Source: Lachnospiraceae bacterium (GTDB taxonomy: Bacteria > Bacillota > Clostridia > Lachnospirales > Lachnospiraceae). From it: a DNA stretch of 40,063 bases. The stretch spans positions 41,218 to 81,280 of the forward strand of contig JAJPXU010000048.1 in NCBI GenBank assembly GCA_021205305.1. Reading direction: 5' to 3'. The translations under genes and the position numbers were made by a program. Each line of letters opens with the position of its first letter. Position 1 is the stretch's first letter. The notes under the pieces are model-generated. The model saw nothing but the letters and a program-made list of their open reading frames with translations. It did no database searches and was not told where the DNA came from. Of the stretch, positions 1 to 8,490 are shown one piece after another.

Positions 1-75
1 AAATGCTTGTAAACATTCCATTTATGTTAACCGGTTGCTTTTGTAATCCGTTGAAAACCCGGCCTAAAGCATTGA

Positions 76-486
76 TTTTGCGGTGACGACGGCCGCGGTA
101 TGCTGACCAATACCGTCGAAAAAGGCAAGATCTGCACCATCAAAATGCGGATCCTTTTCCATGAAGATTTGCAGGAACCGGTCGCCGCATTTACGATCAA
201 AGACATGAAAGGAACGGAGATTACCGGCACCAATACCATGTACGAGAAAGTTGCGCTGCCCGCCAAAGCCGGAAGTGTCGCAGAAGTCGAGTTTACCCAG
301 GAGATGAACTTACAGGGTGGAAACTATCTGATCTCTTTTGGCTGTACCGGCTATATGGACGGCGAATTTCACGTTTTTCACCGGCTCTACGACGCCTGTA
401 ATATTACCGTGATATCCATCAAAGATACCGTTGGATTTTATGATATGAACTCAGAAGTAACTGTCACAACATCAATGCAGGCATAA
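76..486 (+). pseudogene. Remnant of Wzt-like carbohydrate-binding domain of a polysaccharide export ATPase
   Basis: The reading frame resembles the C-terminal beta-sandwich (Wzt_C type) that follows the ATPase domain in ABC exporters of O-antigen or teichoic-acid-like polymers; the phrases NTVEKGK, EITGTNT and the glycine-rich GGNYLISFGC stretch fit that fold. In the family this domain selects the polymer to be exported. No ATPase domain is present: all three forward frames contain stops in bases 1-99, and this frame opens only after the stop at 73-75. The first in-frame ATG at 100 has no convincing ribosome binding site. I read it as the severed tail of a larger gene, left by a deletion or recombination event near the window edge. 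It is followed by polysaccharide genes on the same strand, which fits the assignment. A free-standing domain is possible but less likely. Confidence 0.55.
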
Positions 487-574
487 AGCTTCCGCAGCAT
501 ATCTTTCATTGCCGCTACCATCCGGAAGTGCGTACGATTAACGAGACAAAGCGAATGCAGGAGGAGTTGATATT

Positions 575-1513
575 ATGCAGGAAAAAATTGGCAGCGTCAT
601 CCTTGATGACACCTGCTACCCCGGTGAAGACCGCTACAGCGACGGAGCCATAGAACACAAGCTCCTCGACATCGCAAAGAGCTGTAAAAGCGAGGCAGAC
701 TATAATGCAGCGATCGCCAGGGAAAAAAGCTGGCCTGTGATGTACCATTTTTCTCACATCCGCCACAATCTTCTCTCCTGGGTACCCATTACGAAACAGG
801 ATACGGTACTGGAGATCGGTGCCGGCTGCGGGGCTGTCACCGGTGCGCTCGCCCAAAAGGCCGGGAGCGTCACCTGCGTGGAGCTTTCCCGGCAGCGCAG
901 TCTCATCAATGCCTGGCGAAACCGCGATTATGATAACATTACCATCTTACTGGGCGCGTTCGAAGATATCGAAAAACGTCTCACCGAAAAATACAATTAC
1001 ATCACCCTGATCGGAGTATTCGAGTATGCCGCCCTATACACAAAAGAAAAAAATCCTTTTGTCAGCATGCTCTCCACAATCGCGCGCCATCTGGCGCCCG
1101 GCGGAAAGATCCTGATCGCAATTGAAAACCGGCTTGGACTCAAATACTGGGCCGGCTGCACGGAAGACCATGTAGGCAGGCTGTTTGAGGGACTGGAGGG
1201 ATATTCGCGCACGCCTGCGTCCGGTGTGCGCACCTTCTCAAAGCTGGAACTGGAGAGGCTTTTTGCGGAAGCCGGAAATTTCAAAGCCACGTTTTACTAT
1301 CCCTACCCGGACTATAAGTTTCCGTTTTCCATTTACTCCGACCGCTATCTTCCGCGCAAAGGAGACCTGAAAAACAACCTCAACAATTACGACCGCCGTC
1401 GGCTTCTTCTGTTTGATGAGGGAAAGGTATTCGACAGTCTCGTCGAAAATGGACTATTCCCGCAGTTTTCCAATTCTTTCCTTATTTTCCTGGAGATGGA
1501 GGAACGGCCATGA
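575..1513 (+). CDS. Class I SAM-dependent methyltransferase of a surface polysaccharide locus
   Basis: 312 residues. The Rossmann-fold SAM site is visible near residues 75-100 as VLEIGAGCGAVTGALA (motif I), followed by an acidic strand end (VTCVELS). The motif IV-like region is YNYITLIGVFEY, and HLAPGGKILIAIENRLGLKYW is the post-IV strand. The substrate cannot be read from sequence; the setting suggests a sugar or a carrier-linked glycan. Start 575 is supported by GGAGGAG about 6 bases upstream. The stop overlaps the next start (ATGA at 1510-1513), so the two proteins are probably translationally coupled and act together. The class is secure and the substrate unknown. Confidence 0.85.
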   Translation: MQEKIGSVILDDTCYPGEDRYSDGAIEHKLLDIAKSCKSEADYNAAIAREKSWPVMYHFSHIRHNLLSWVPITKQDTVLEIGAGCGAVTGALAQKAGSVTCVELSRQRSLINAWRNRDYDNITILLGAFEDIEKRLTEKYNYITLIGVFEYAALYTKEKNPFVSMLSTIARHLAPGGKILIAIENRLGLKYWAGCTEDHVGRLFEGLEGYSRTPASGVRTFSKLELERLFAEAGNFKATFYYPYPDYKFPFSIYSDRYLPRKGDLKNNLNNYDRRRLLLFDEGKVFDSLVENGLFPQFSNSFLIFLEMEERP

Positions 1514-2736
1514 AAACGATCATCTATTCAAAATATTCCAATGAGAGAAGCCGGGCGTTCTCTATCCGCACGGATATTCTGGAACTGGAATGCAGCAATA
1601 TCCGCTGCGTCCGCAAAACCGCGGTGTACCCGGAAGGCAAAGAGCACATACAGGCGCTTTACCGCCATTATCAGGCACTTTCGGCCCTGACAGACGGCAC
1701 AAAGCTCTCCTGGAACCGCTGTATCCCGGTGACGGATGGCGTCGAGCTGGAATACATCGAAGGGGTTTCCCTGGAAGAACAGCTGCTCTTCACCCTGCAC
1801 ACGCAAGGCACAGACGCCTGTGCAAAGGAATTTCTGGACTGCCTGCGCTTCCTGCGCTCTCTTCACACCGGAGCACAGTTCGCGCCCTGTGAGGAATTCC
1901 GCCTGGTCTTTGGGGATGTCTCTCTTCCGGTCGGCACGGATTGCGCGCCGTGTACGGACATTGACCTGCTCTGTGAAAACATTCTGGTCTCGGACGGGCG
2001 CTGGATTGCAATCGACTATGAATGGAGCTTTGATTTTCCAATCCCCGTAAATTTTCTTCTCTACCGGATCATTCTGCATTTTACAGACAATGCAAACCGT
2101 GGGGAAGAATTCCGGCATTTTGATTTTATGGGACAAATGGGAATCACCGAGGAGGAAAAAAACGCTTTTGCGGCTATGGAAGCACATTTTCAGCAATATA
2201 TCCTCCAGAATCACGTCCCCATCCGGAATCTCTATCCCGAGATCAGCGAAGGCTGTTATATACCGGAGGATCATTTTGCGTCAGAAGATTTGCAGGTTTA
2301 TTTTGACTGCGGCGACGGGTTCCGCGAAGAGAATTCCATGCTTTACCGTATGCGCGAAGAACCGCTCCGGCACCTGCGGCAGGAAATCCCTCTTCCGGAT
2401 GGCCTGAAAGCCCTCCGGATTGACCCAGGCTGCCATGCCTCGATGGTGCATCTTAGTGAATTTCACTTCGATTCGCAGGCAGAACAGGCCGCTTTTTGCC
2501 TGCGCGAAGGTACTGTGAACGACGACTGGATTTATTTTTCGGAAGAAGATCCGAATATCTTCGTCACAGAAATCCCCCAGGGTGCCAAACACTTCCTCAT
2601 AGAATTCGAATCCTACCAGCCGGGGCAGGCTCCCGTGGAAGCGGCCAGTCAGCTGGTGAAAAAATATCAGGCGCTGAAGAATTCACGCCTGATTCGCTGG
2701 AAGGACACCGTGACCTCCGTCTTAAAGCCCTCATAA
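1510..2736 (+). CDS. Kinase-like (phosphotransferase-fold) protein partnered with the methyltransferase
   Basis: 408 residues, overlapping the upstream methyltransferase by 4 bases. I do not recognise a named family, but the first 230 residues look like an aminoglycoside-phosphotransferase or LPS-kinase fold: ELEYIEGVSLEEQL resembles a hinge, DIDLLCENILVSDGRW sits where a catalytic loop would be, and IAIDYEWSF resembles the metal-binding DFG/IDWE position. The canonical HxD is not clear, because the Asp precedes LLCEN, so activity could be altered. The last 150 residues have no recognisable motif and no membrane segment. By context it may phosphorylate a glycan or lipid carrier intermediate, or act as a scaffold for the methyltransferase. 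Function is inferred. Confidence 0.6.
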   Translation: MKTIIYSKYSNERSRAFSIRTDILELECSNIRCVRKTAVYPEGKEHIQALYRHYQALSALTDGTKLSWNRCIPVTDGVELEYIEGVSLEEQLLFTLHTQGTDACAKEFLDCLRFLRSLHTGAQFAPCEEFRLVFGDVSLPVGTDCAPCTDIDLLCENILVSDGRWIAIDYEWSFDFPIPVNFLLYRIILHFTDNANRGEEFRHFDFMGQMGITEEEKNAFAAMEAHFQQYILQNHVPIRNLYPEISEGCYIPEDHFASEDLQVYFDCGDGFREENSMLYRMREEPLRHLRQEIPLPDGLKALRIDPGCHASMVHLSEFHFDSQAEQAAFCLREGTVNDDWIYFSEEDPNIFVTEIPQGAKHFLIEFESYQPGQAPVEAASQLVKKYQALKNSRLIRWKDTVTSVLKPS

Positions 2737-2916
2737 TGAGTATTCTGGCTATTTGGGCTCGTTGCTTCACAGAAATCACCAAATATCTGCGCCAGCGCGT
2801 CTGCCTGACTTGCTGCTTCGCGGGAATAGCGTCAATCTGGTCATGGTTTGGCTTGCAGCAGTCAAACAGAATTACATCCGTAACTATGAGAATTAATTTG
2901 GGAGAAAACCAAAATC

Positions 2917-5439
2917 ATGAGTATAAAGAAGATAAAAATTGATCAGGAAATGTTTGGCTGGGAACCTGGCGGCACCTTTATCCTAAGCGGATGGAAGGTC
3001 ACAGGCCCCGGCGAATCAGCCATCTTCCAGGTATTGGATGAGTCTGACTCGCCGGTAGCGGCGGAATGTATCACGCTTCCGCGTCCGGACGTTGTCGGCC
3101 TTCACCCGGAATATGCCCCGATGCAGGCCGAACTGGACTTTCAAATCACCGTGCCTGACATAGAACGTTTTATAGAAGAACACCAAAAGCTAACGGTTCT
3201 GCTGCGCGTGGGCGGCACCAGCCGCATCCTCTTTGCACGAAGTACAGAAAAACTGAAAAAAGCTTACTACGATTCCTCCATCCAGTATTTTCTGGATGTC
3301 TGCGGATGCGTCGACAATGTAATTACCATCCGCGGCTGGATTGTAGATATTACTGGTGAATGCTTTCCCCAGATCACAGATGAAAATGGGAAGCCTTTGT
3401 CCATTCAGCCCAAACGCTCTATCCGCCCCGATCTGGTGGACGCCCTGCATCTGAATCCGGACTTTTACCAGGAACGCTCCTGGGGCTTTTCTTTTACCAT
3501 GCCCAGAGATGCGTTTCACGGTTCTGCTCTGCTGATCCGGATGCAGAATCCCTATACAGACAAATCCATCCGCCTCTCCACCCAGCGTCTGGCGTGGATG
3601 GGAACCAGCGCGGGCCGATGTCTGATTTTGCTTACCCGCTTCAGCCCCGGCCGTCTTTGGGGGGAGATCCGCCGCAAAGGACCAAAGGGTTTCCTTACAC
3701 ACCTGCGGAACGCAAGCATGCTCACTGACATTCCCTACGCAAACTGGCGCAAACAGCACAGTCTTAGCCGTGCACAGCTGCGCAGACAGCGGAAAGAACA
3801 CTTTCCTTATGAGCCCCTGCTCAGCATTGTCATTCCGCTTTACAATACGCCGGAACGCTATCTGCGGGAACTGCTGGATTCCATTCTCGCACAGACTTAT
3901 CCCCATTTTGAAGTCTGCCTGGCGGATGGAAGCACGCAGCCGGAGCCAGCCGCACTAATCGAAAAACAGTATAGCCGGGAACCACGCATCCGCCTGCTGC
4001 GCCTTGAGAAGAATGATGGCATTTCCGAGAACACAAACGCAGCAATCCGCATGGCAAAGGGAGAGTTTCTGGTCTTCTCTGACCACGATGACCTGTTGGA
4101 GCCAAACGCACTCTATGAACTGGTAAAGCGCCTGAATGAAAATCGGACACTGGATCTGATCTATACCGATGAAGATCTGACCGATGAAGGTTCCAGGCAT
4201 TTTAGCAATCCCCGCTTCAAGCCCGACTTCAACCCGGACTTTCTGCGAAGCATCAACTATATTTGCCATCTGACCATGGTGCGCACTTCCCTGGCATTTG
4301 ATGTGGGGCTTCTGCGGAAACAATGTGACGGCGCGCAGGATCATGATTTTCTCCTGCGCTGCATCGAAAAGACCGACCGTGTCAGCCATATTCCAAAGAT
4401 CCTTTACCACTGGCGCGCCTACAGCGGCTCTACCGCCGGCAACCAGGACAGCAAGCAATACGCCATTGATGCCGGAAAGCTGGCACTCACCGAGCATTAC
4501 GCAAGGCTGGGCTATGAAGCTGAGGTAGAGTATACCGATATCTTTATCATGTACCGGATGCGGCTGAAGGTAAAGTCTCCGCTTCCAATGGTCAGCATCG
4601 TAATCCCGAACAAAGACCATCTGGAGCTTCTGGACGCCTGCGTACAGTCCATTTTCGCCAAGACAGACTATGACAATTATGAGGTTCTTATCGTAGAAAA
4701 CAACAGCGAAACAGCGGAAACATTTGCCTACTATGAGAAGATGAAGCGTGCGCATGCGAATTTCCGCGTAGTCACCTGGCAGGGCGGCTTTAATTATTCC
4801 GCCATCAACAATTTTGGCGTCCGCCACGCGAAAGGAGAATATCTGGTCTTTTTAAACAATGACACCGAAGTCATCTCCCCCTTCTGGATTCGGGAAATGC
4901 TCGGATTCTGCCAACGGGAAGATACGGCTGCGGTAGGGGCAAAACTCTATTACGCGGACGGCCAGGTACAGCACGCTGGCGTAGTGATCGGCATCGGAGG
5001 CTTTGCCGGACATATCCATCCTTTCAGCAGCCGCGCGGATACCGGCTATCTGGGCCGTCTGAAGGCTGTGCAGGATATCAGCGCGGTCACCGCGGCCTGC
5101 ATGATGGTGAAACGCTCCGTCTTTGAAGCCATCAATGGCTTCGACGAAAATTTTGTAGTCGCACTAAATGATGTCGACCTCTGCCTGCGCATCCGTGAAC
5201 AAGGTTACCTGATTGTGATGGATCCCAATGTAGAACTCTACCACTATGAATCCAAATCTCGGGGATATGAGGACACACCGGAAAAACAGGAACGATTCCA
5301 AAAAGAGATCCGCCGCTTCCAAAGCCGCTGGAAAGACTTTCTGGAAGCAGGAGATCCCTATTATAGTCCGCATTTGACTCTCCTGGACGGAGGCTGCGGC
5401 ATCCGCCAGGAAGGAGAAGCAATGAACACAACGGAATAA
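2917..5439 (+). CDS. Tandem GT2 glycosyltransferase with duplicated N-terminal module
   Basis: 840 residues. Two GT-A family 2 domains lie in tandem. The first begins near residue 305 with LLSIVIPLYNTPERYLRELL and carries the metal-binding region FSDHDDLLEP. The second begins near 555 with MVSIVIPNKDHLELLDAC and carries FLNNDTEVISP. Residues 1-275 hold two similar beta-rich modules (SGWKV...RPDVVGLHPEY and RGWIV...RPDLVDALHLNPDF). Such bifunctional enzymes build alternating linkages in rhamnan-type or teichoic-like wall polysaccharides at the cytoplasmic membrane face. Start 2917 follows GGGAGA by about 10 bases. It is separated from the kinase-like gene by 180 bases and ends at a strong terminator. 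A dTDP-glucose dehydratase lies convergently downstream. Acceptor and donor sugars are not readable. Confidence 0.85.
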   Translation: MSIKKIKIDQEMFGWEPGGTFILSGWKVTGPGESAIFQVLDESDSPVAAECITLPRPDVVGLHPEYAPMQAELDFQITVPDIERFIEEHQKLTVLLRVGGTSRILFARSTEKLKKAYYDSSIQYFLDVCGCVDNVITIRGWIVDITGECFPQITDENGKPLSIQPKRSIRPDLVDALHLNPDFYQERSWGFSFTMPRDAFHGSALLIRMQNPYTDKSIRLSTQRLAWMGTSAGRCLILLTRFSPGRLWGEIRRKGPKGFLTHLRNASMLTDIPYANWRKQHSLSRAQLRRQRKEHFPYEPLLSIVIPLYNTPERYLRELLDSILAQTYPHFEVCLADGSTQPEPAALIEKQYSREPRIRLLRLEKNDGISENTNAAIRMAKGEFLVFSDHDDLLEPNALYELVKRLNENRTLDLIYTDEDLTDEGSRHFSNPRFKPDFNPDFLRSINYICHLTMVRTSLAFDVGLLRKQCDGAQDHDFLLRCIEKTDRVSHIPKILYHWRAYSGSTAGNQDSKQYAIDAGKLALTEHYARLGYEAEVEYTDIFIMYRMRLKVKSPLPMVSIVIPNKDHLELLDACVQSIFAKTDYDNYEVLIVENNSETAETFAYYEKMKRAHANFRVVTWQGGFNYSAINNFGVRHAKGEYLVFLNNDTEVISPFWIREMLGFCQREDTAAVGAKLYYADGQVQHAGVVIGIGGFAGHIHPFSSRADTGYLGRLKAVQDISAVTAACMMVKRSVFEAINGFDENFVVALNDVDLCLRIREQGYLIVMDPNVELYHYESKSRGYEDTPEKQERFQKEIRRFQSRWKDFLEAGDPYYSPHLTLLDGGCGIRQEGEAMNTTE

Positions 5440-5440
5440 A

Positions 5441-5480
5441 AAAACCTCCGGTTTCGTCTGTCAGTGAAACCGGAGGTTTT
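5441..5480. terminator. Bidirectional intrinsic terminator
   Basis: A perfect 15-base inverted repeat (AAAACCTCCGGTTTC / GAAACCGGAGGTTTT) with a 10-base loop starts two bases after the glycosyltransferase stop. A-tract on the left and T-tract on the right make it work in both directions. It sits between two convergent genes. Confidence 0.9.
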
Positions 5481-5571
5481 CTGAAGCCTTTTTCTTTTTC
5501 GCCAGGCGCACAAACCATTCAAATGAAAAGCGCAAGTCTTCGTCCTGCCGTTCTGCGTCAATGCTTCTTTC

Positions 5572-6654
5572 TTATCTTCCTTTGTACATTTCGTCGTAAT
5601 ATTTCTGATAATCACCGCTGGTAACATTAGCCATCCAGTCTTCGTGCTCGAAGAACCAGCGGATCGTAAGCCGAATACCATCCTCAAACTTCGTCTCCGG
5701 CTCCCAGCCTACCTCCGCGCGAATCTTATCCGGAGCAATCGCGTACCGGCGGTCGTGTCCCTTGCGGTCCGTCACATAGGTGATCAGCTTTTCACTGACA
5801 AGCGCCTTGCGCGGATCATCATCCGGGAGCATTTCCTGCAGCGTATCCAGAATAATATGAATAATCTGAATATTCTGTCTCTCATTGTGCCCGCCAATAT
5901 TGTAGGTTTCAAACAGGCGCCCTTTCTCCTGTACCAGATCAATCCCCTTCGCGTGATCCTCCACATAAAGCCAGTCGCGGACATTTTTGCCGTCTCCGTA
6001 CACCGGGAGCGGCTTGCCCTGGAGCGCGTTATTGATAATCAGCGGAATCAGCTTCTCAGGAAACTGGTATGGACCGTAATTATTGCTGCAGTTCGTAATA
6101 TTTGCAGGAAAACGATACGTGTCCATATAAGCTTTTACCAGCATATCGGAAGAGGCCTTGCTTGCAGAGTATGGACTGTGCGGAGCATAGGGAGTCGTCT
6201 CATAAAAATACTCGCCCTCTTTTTCCAGAGAACCATATACCTCATCCGTCGAAACATGAAGGAACTTTTTCCCTTCCTTAAAAGTACCATCCGGAAGTTC
6301 CCAGGCTGCTTTCGCCGCATTCAGCATTACCAGCGTACCCAGCACATTGGTCTTTACAAAAACTTCCGGATCCCGGATGCTTCGGTCTACATGGCTCTCC
6401 GCTGCGAAATGAACGACGCGGTCAATGTCGTTTTCTTCAAAAATCCGGTTGATCGCCTCTGTGTCACAGATGTCAGCACGAATAAACGTATAGTTTTCCA
6501 GATTCTCCACATCACGCAGGTTCTCCAGATTTCCCGCATAGGTCAGCTTATCCACATTAATAATGCGAATCTCATCCCCATATTTGCGAAACATGTAGTG
6601 AATGTAATTCGAGCCAATGAAGCCGGCTCCTCCTGTTACAAGGTATGTTCTCAT
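5572..6654 (-). CDS. rfbB: dTDP-glucose 4,6-dehydratase
   Basis: 360 residues from the start chosen here. It converts dTDP-glucose to dTDP-4-keto-6-deoxyglucose, the step leading to dTDP-rhamnose and other deoxysugars, in the cytoplasm. The extended SDR fold shows the NAD-binding GGAGFIGSN at residues 7-15, HFAAESHVDRSI, the TDEVYG strand and the catalytic YSASKASSD. The track ORF begins 17 codons earlier; I prefer ATG at 6654 because GGAGG lies just upstream and homologs begin right before the TYLVTGGAGF strand. No rmlA, rmlC or rmlD is in the window, so the rest of the pathway must be elsewhere. It probably feeds the neighbouring glycosyltransferase locus. Confidence 0.95.
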   Translation of the reverse strand: MRTYLVTGGAGFIGSNYIHYMFRKYGDEIRIINVDKLTYAGNLENLRDVENLENYTFIRADICDTEAINRIFEENDIDRVVHFAAESHVDRSIRDPEVFVKTNVLGTLVMLNAAKAAWELPDGTFKEGKKFLHVSTDEVYGSLEKEGEYFYETTPYAPHSPYSASKASSDMLVKAYMDTYRFPANITNCSNNYGPYQFPEKLIPLIINNALQGKPLPVYGDGKNVRDWLYVEDHAKGIDLVQEKGRLFETYNIGGHNERQNIQIIHIILDTLQEMLPDDDPRKALVSEKLITYVTDRKGHDRRYAIAPDKIRAEVGWEPETKFEDGIRLTIRWFFEHEDWMANVTSGDYQKYYDEMYKGR

Positions 6655-6686
6655 GATTATCCTCCAAGTTTTCTGATGTATATTTG

Positions 6687-6726
6687 TCCGGGGAAACGGC
6701 TCCACAGAAGCAGCCGTTTCCCCGGA
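6687..6726 (-). terminator. Strong hairpin between deacetylase gene and rfbB
   Basis: A perfect 15-base stem (TCCGGGGAAACGGCT / AGCCGTTTCCCCGGA) with a 10-base loop lies downstream of the NodB-like gene on the minus strand. There is no clear T-run after it, so it is a weak or partial terminator, or a structure in the rfbB leader. Confidence 0.5.
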
Positions 6727-6784
6727 GTATAACCTGTTTCAAGGCACTCACGCGGATGAATTTGCAGGGAACTGCTGCGAAGCA

Positions 6785-8431
6785 TCAATCATATTCCGAA
6801 CTCATCGTTCCGGCCGCATCTGTAAGCTCAGCCACAGTATCCGGCCGCAGCGGATCCCACACCGCACTCACATCAAAGAGATCCGCGAGATAATCGGCAT
6901 TGTAATACATCCGGTATCCGTCAATGTTTCTCCGTCCCATACGCATGGACGTGCCGTTAAACTGTACCCAATACTGAGTCGAATCCACACAGCAGAAGAT
7001 GTTGTACCCCTGCTCTTTCAGGTAGACATAATATTCATTGTCCTCTGAATACTCCGTCCAGTTGCTGATGTCCGCACCAAACGCAAAGATAATAATATCC
7101 GTCTCTCCGACAATCGTCTCGACATTATTCTTCCAACGCTCCGTGTCAGTCATCGTCCCATCCAGGCCTTTCACCATCGGATCAATATGCCCCCAGGTAT
7201 GGCTCGCGAATTCCCAACCATCGGCTTTCAGAGCATCCGCGACAGCTGTCGCCGTATCTACCTCATTCTGCCAGGCTTCTTCGTCAAAATCCGGATTTTC
7301 TTCCAGATATTCCTTTTGCCAGCTCGTAAGGCGGTCTTCATCACGCGTCAGGTAAACCTCATCTGTCCGGTAGCCAAGCACACCTTCATAGCCAGTCAGC
7401 GCAATCGTTCCCTTGTGTCCGTGATAAGAAAAATCCGGGTGCAAATCTACAAAGGTATCAATCCAGGGAATCAAATCATAATCACCAACGGAAACCGTGC
7501 CGTCATCCTCAATATATTCCGCTTTTACATCGCCGTTCTCATCCAAAACCAGCCGCGACGCAAACCCGTCTCCGTCCATATAATGATAATAATTCACATC
7601 ATCCTGTGAAAGTACAAACGGTATTTTCCCTTCCGGAAGCAGAATCTCTTTGCGGGTCACCGTTCCATCCTCGTTTACTTCACACATATCATGCATGCTG
7701 ACCATGACATAGCCTTCCTCATACATGATCTCCATGATCGAGGAAAATTCATCCATTGTTACCATATACTGGTTGTACCCTTCTGCGTAAAGGTCTCCGT
7801 CAAACGCTTTGGACGCATCCCAGATAATTGTATGGAAAAAGATGTGTGTCACCTCTTCCGGTGCCCACGAAACGCAGTTTGCCTTCGTTTTCTCATAACT
7901 GGAAGCCGCCTGCTGCAGCGTCTCGCTTGCCTCATAATATTCCGAAGCCTGCACACAGGCAATCGCTTCGTCATAATCATACATGGCAGCCAGGTTCTCC
8001 GCCTCCATCAGCACCGCGTCAATCTCCGCCTCCTCGGCGGTCGTAAATGTATCATCGTCATCTGTATCAGCAGCATCAGAGAGTGCTGTAGCCATCGTAT
8101 CCGTCGCGTCCTGGCTGTTTTCTGCGCTATCCGCATCTCCCGTCTCGTCCTGTGCCGTGACCAGAGCCTCGCCATCTTCCACTGTTCCGGAGCCATCCGT
8201 TTCTGCGCCCTCCTCTGACAAAGCCCCTGTCTCTGCTGTATCCGAACCGCTCTGTAACTGATTGCTCTGGGAAGTCCTCTTTACCACTTCGGGAACCACT
8301 ACTTCTTTGACCAGAAGCACTCCCATCACTACAAGAACCAGTATAAGCACCGATATGATGCATTTCATGATCAACTCATTTTTCCGTCTTTTCGTGCGCC
8401 GCTCCTGCGGATTATAATCCTGGTCTGTCAT
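6785..8431 (-). CDS. Membrane-anchored NodB-like polysaccharide deacetylase family protein
   Basis: 548 residues from ATG 8431, chosen because AAGGAGGG precedes it; the track start is 15 codons upstream without such a site. Residues 1-20 are basic and cytoplasmic, followed by one transmembrane helix (IISVLILVLVVMGVLLV). A long acidic Ser/Thr/Asp-rich stalk of about 100 residues reaches out to an extracellular catalytic domain. That domain has the NodB-like features FVLSQDDVNYY (catalytic and metal Asp pair) and ASHTWGHIDPM (metal-binding His pair). Family members remove acyl groups from wall glycans, but the domain is longer than classical NodB and carries a large insert between the two motifs, so the substrate is uncertain. 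It is probably co-transcribed with the upstream small membrane protein (59 bases apart). Confidence 0.8.
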   Translation of the reverse strand: MTDQDYNPQERRTKRRKNELIMKCIISVLILVLVVMGVLLVKEVVVPEVVKRTSQSNQLQSGSDTAETGALSEEGAETDGSGTVEDGEALVTAQDETGDADSAENSQDATDTMATALSDAADTDDDDTFTTAEEAEIDAVLMEAENLAAMYDYDEAIACVQASEYYEASETLQQAASSYEKTKANCVSWAPEEVTHIFFHTIIWDASKAFDGDLYAEGYNQYMVTMDEFSSIMEIMYEEGYVMVSMHDMCEVNEDGTVTRKEILLPEGKIPFVLSQDDVNYYHYMDGDGFASRLVLDENGDVKAEYIEDDGTVSVGDYDLIPWIDTFVDLHPDFSYHGHKGTIALTGYEGVLGYRTDEVYLTRDEDRLTSWQKEYLEENPDFDEEAWQNEVDTATAVADALKADGWEFASHTWGHIDPMVKGLDGTMTDTERWKNNVETIVGETDIIIFAFGADISNWTEYSEDNEYYVYLKEQGYNIFCCVDSTQYWVQFNGTSMRMGRRNIDGYRMYYNADYLADLFDVSAVWDPLRPDTVAELTDAAGTMSSEYD

Positions 8432-8490
8432 TTGTCCCTCCTTCAATCCATTCCACACTGTTTTTCTCTGTATCAAAACACCCTGCTTGT

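Noticed and set aside
3955-4827. 290-aa minus-strand ORF opposite the tandem glycosyltransferase
   Set aside because: Shadow of the two GT2 domains; no domain or ribosome site.
5644-6732. 362-aa plus-strand ORF opposite rfbB
   Set aside because: It is a shadow of the strongly conserved rfbB frame on the other strand, with basic, His/Arg-rich translation and no ribosome site or domain.
6726-6742. TTGAAA and TATACT upstream of rfbB
   Set aside because: Spacing is only 5 bases, and no proper -35 is found 17 bases from TATACT; the site overlaps the hairpin arm.
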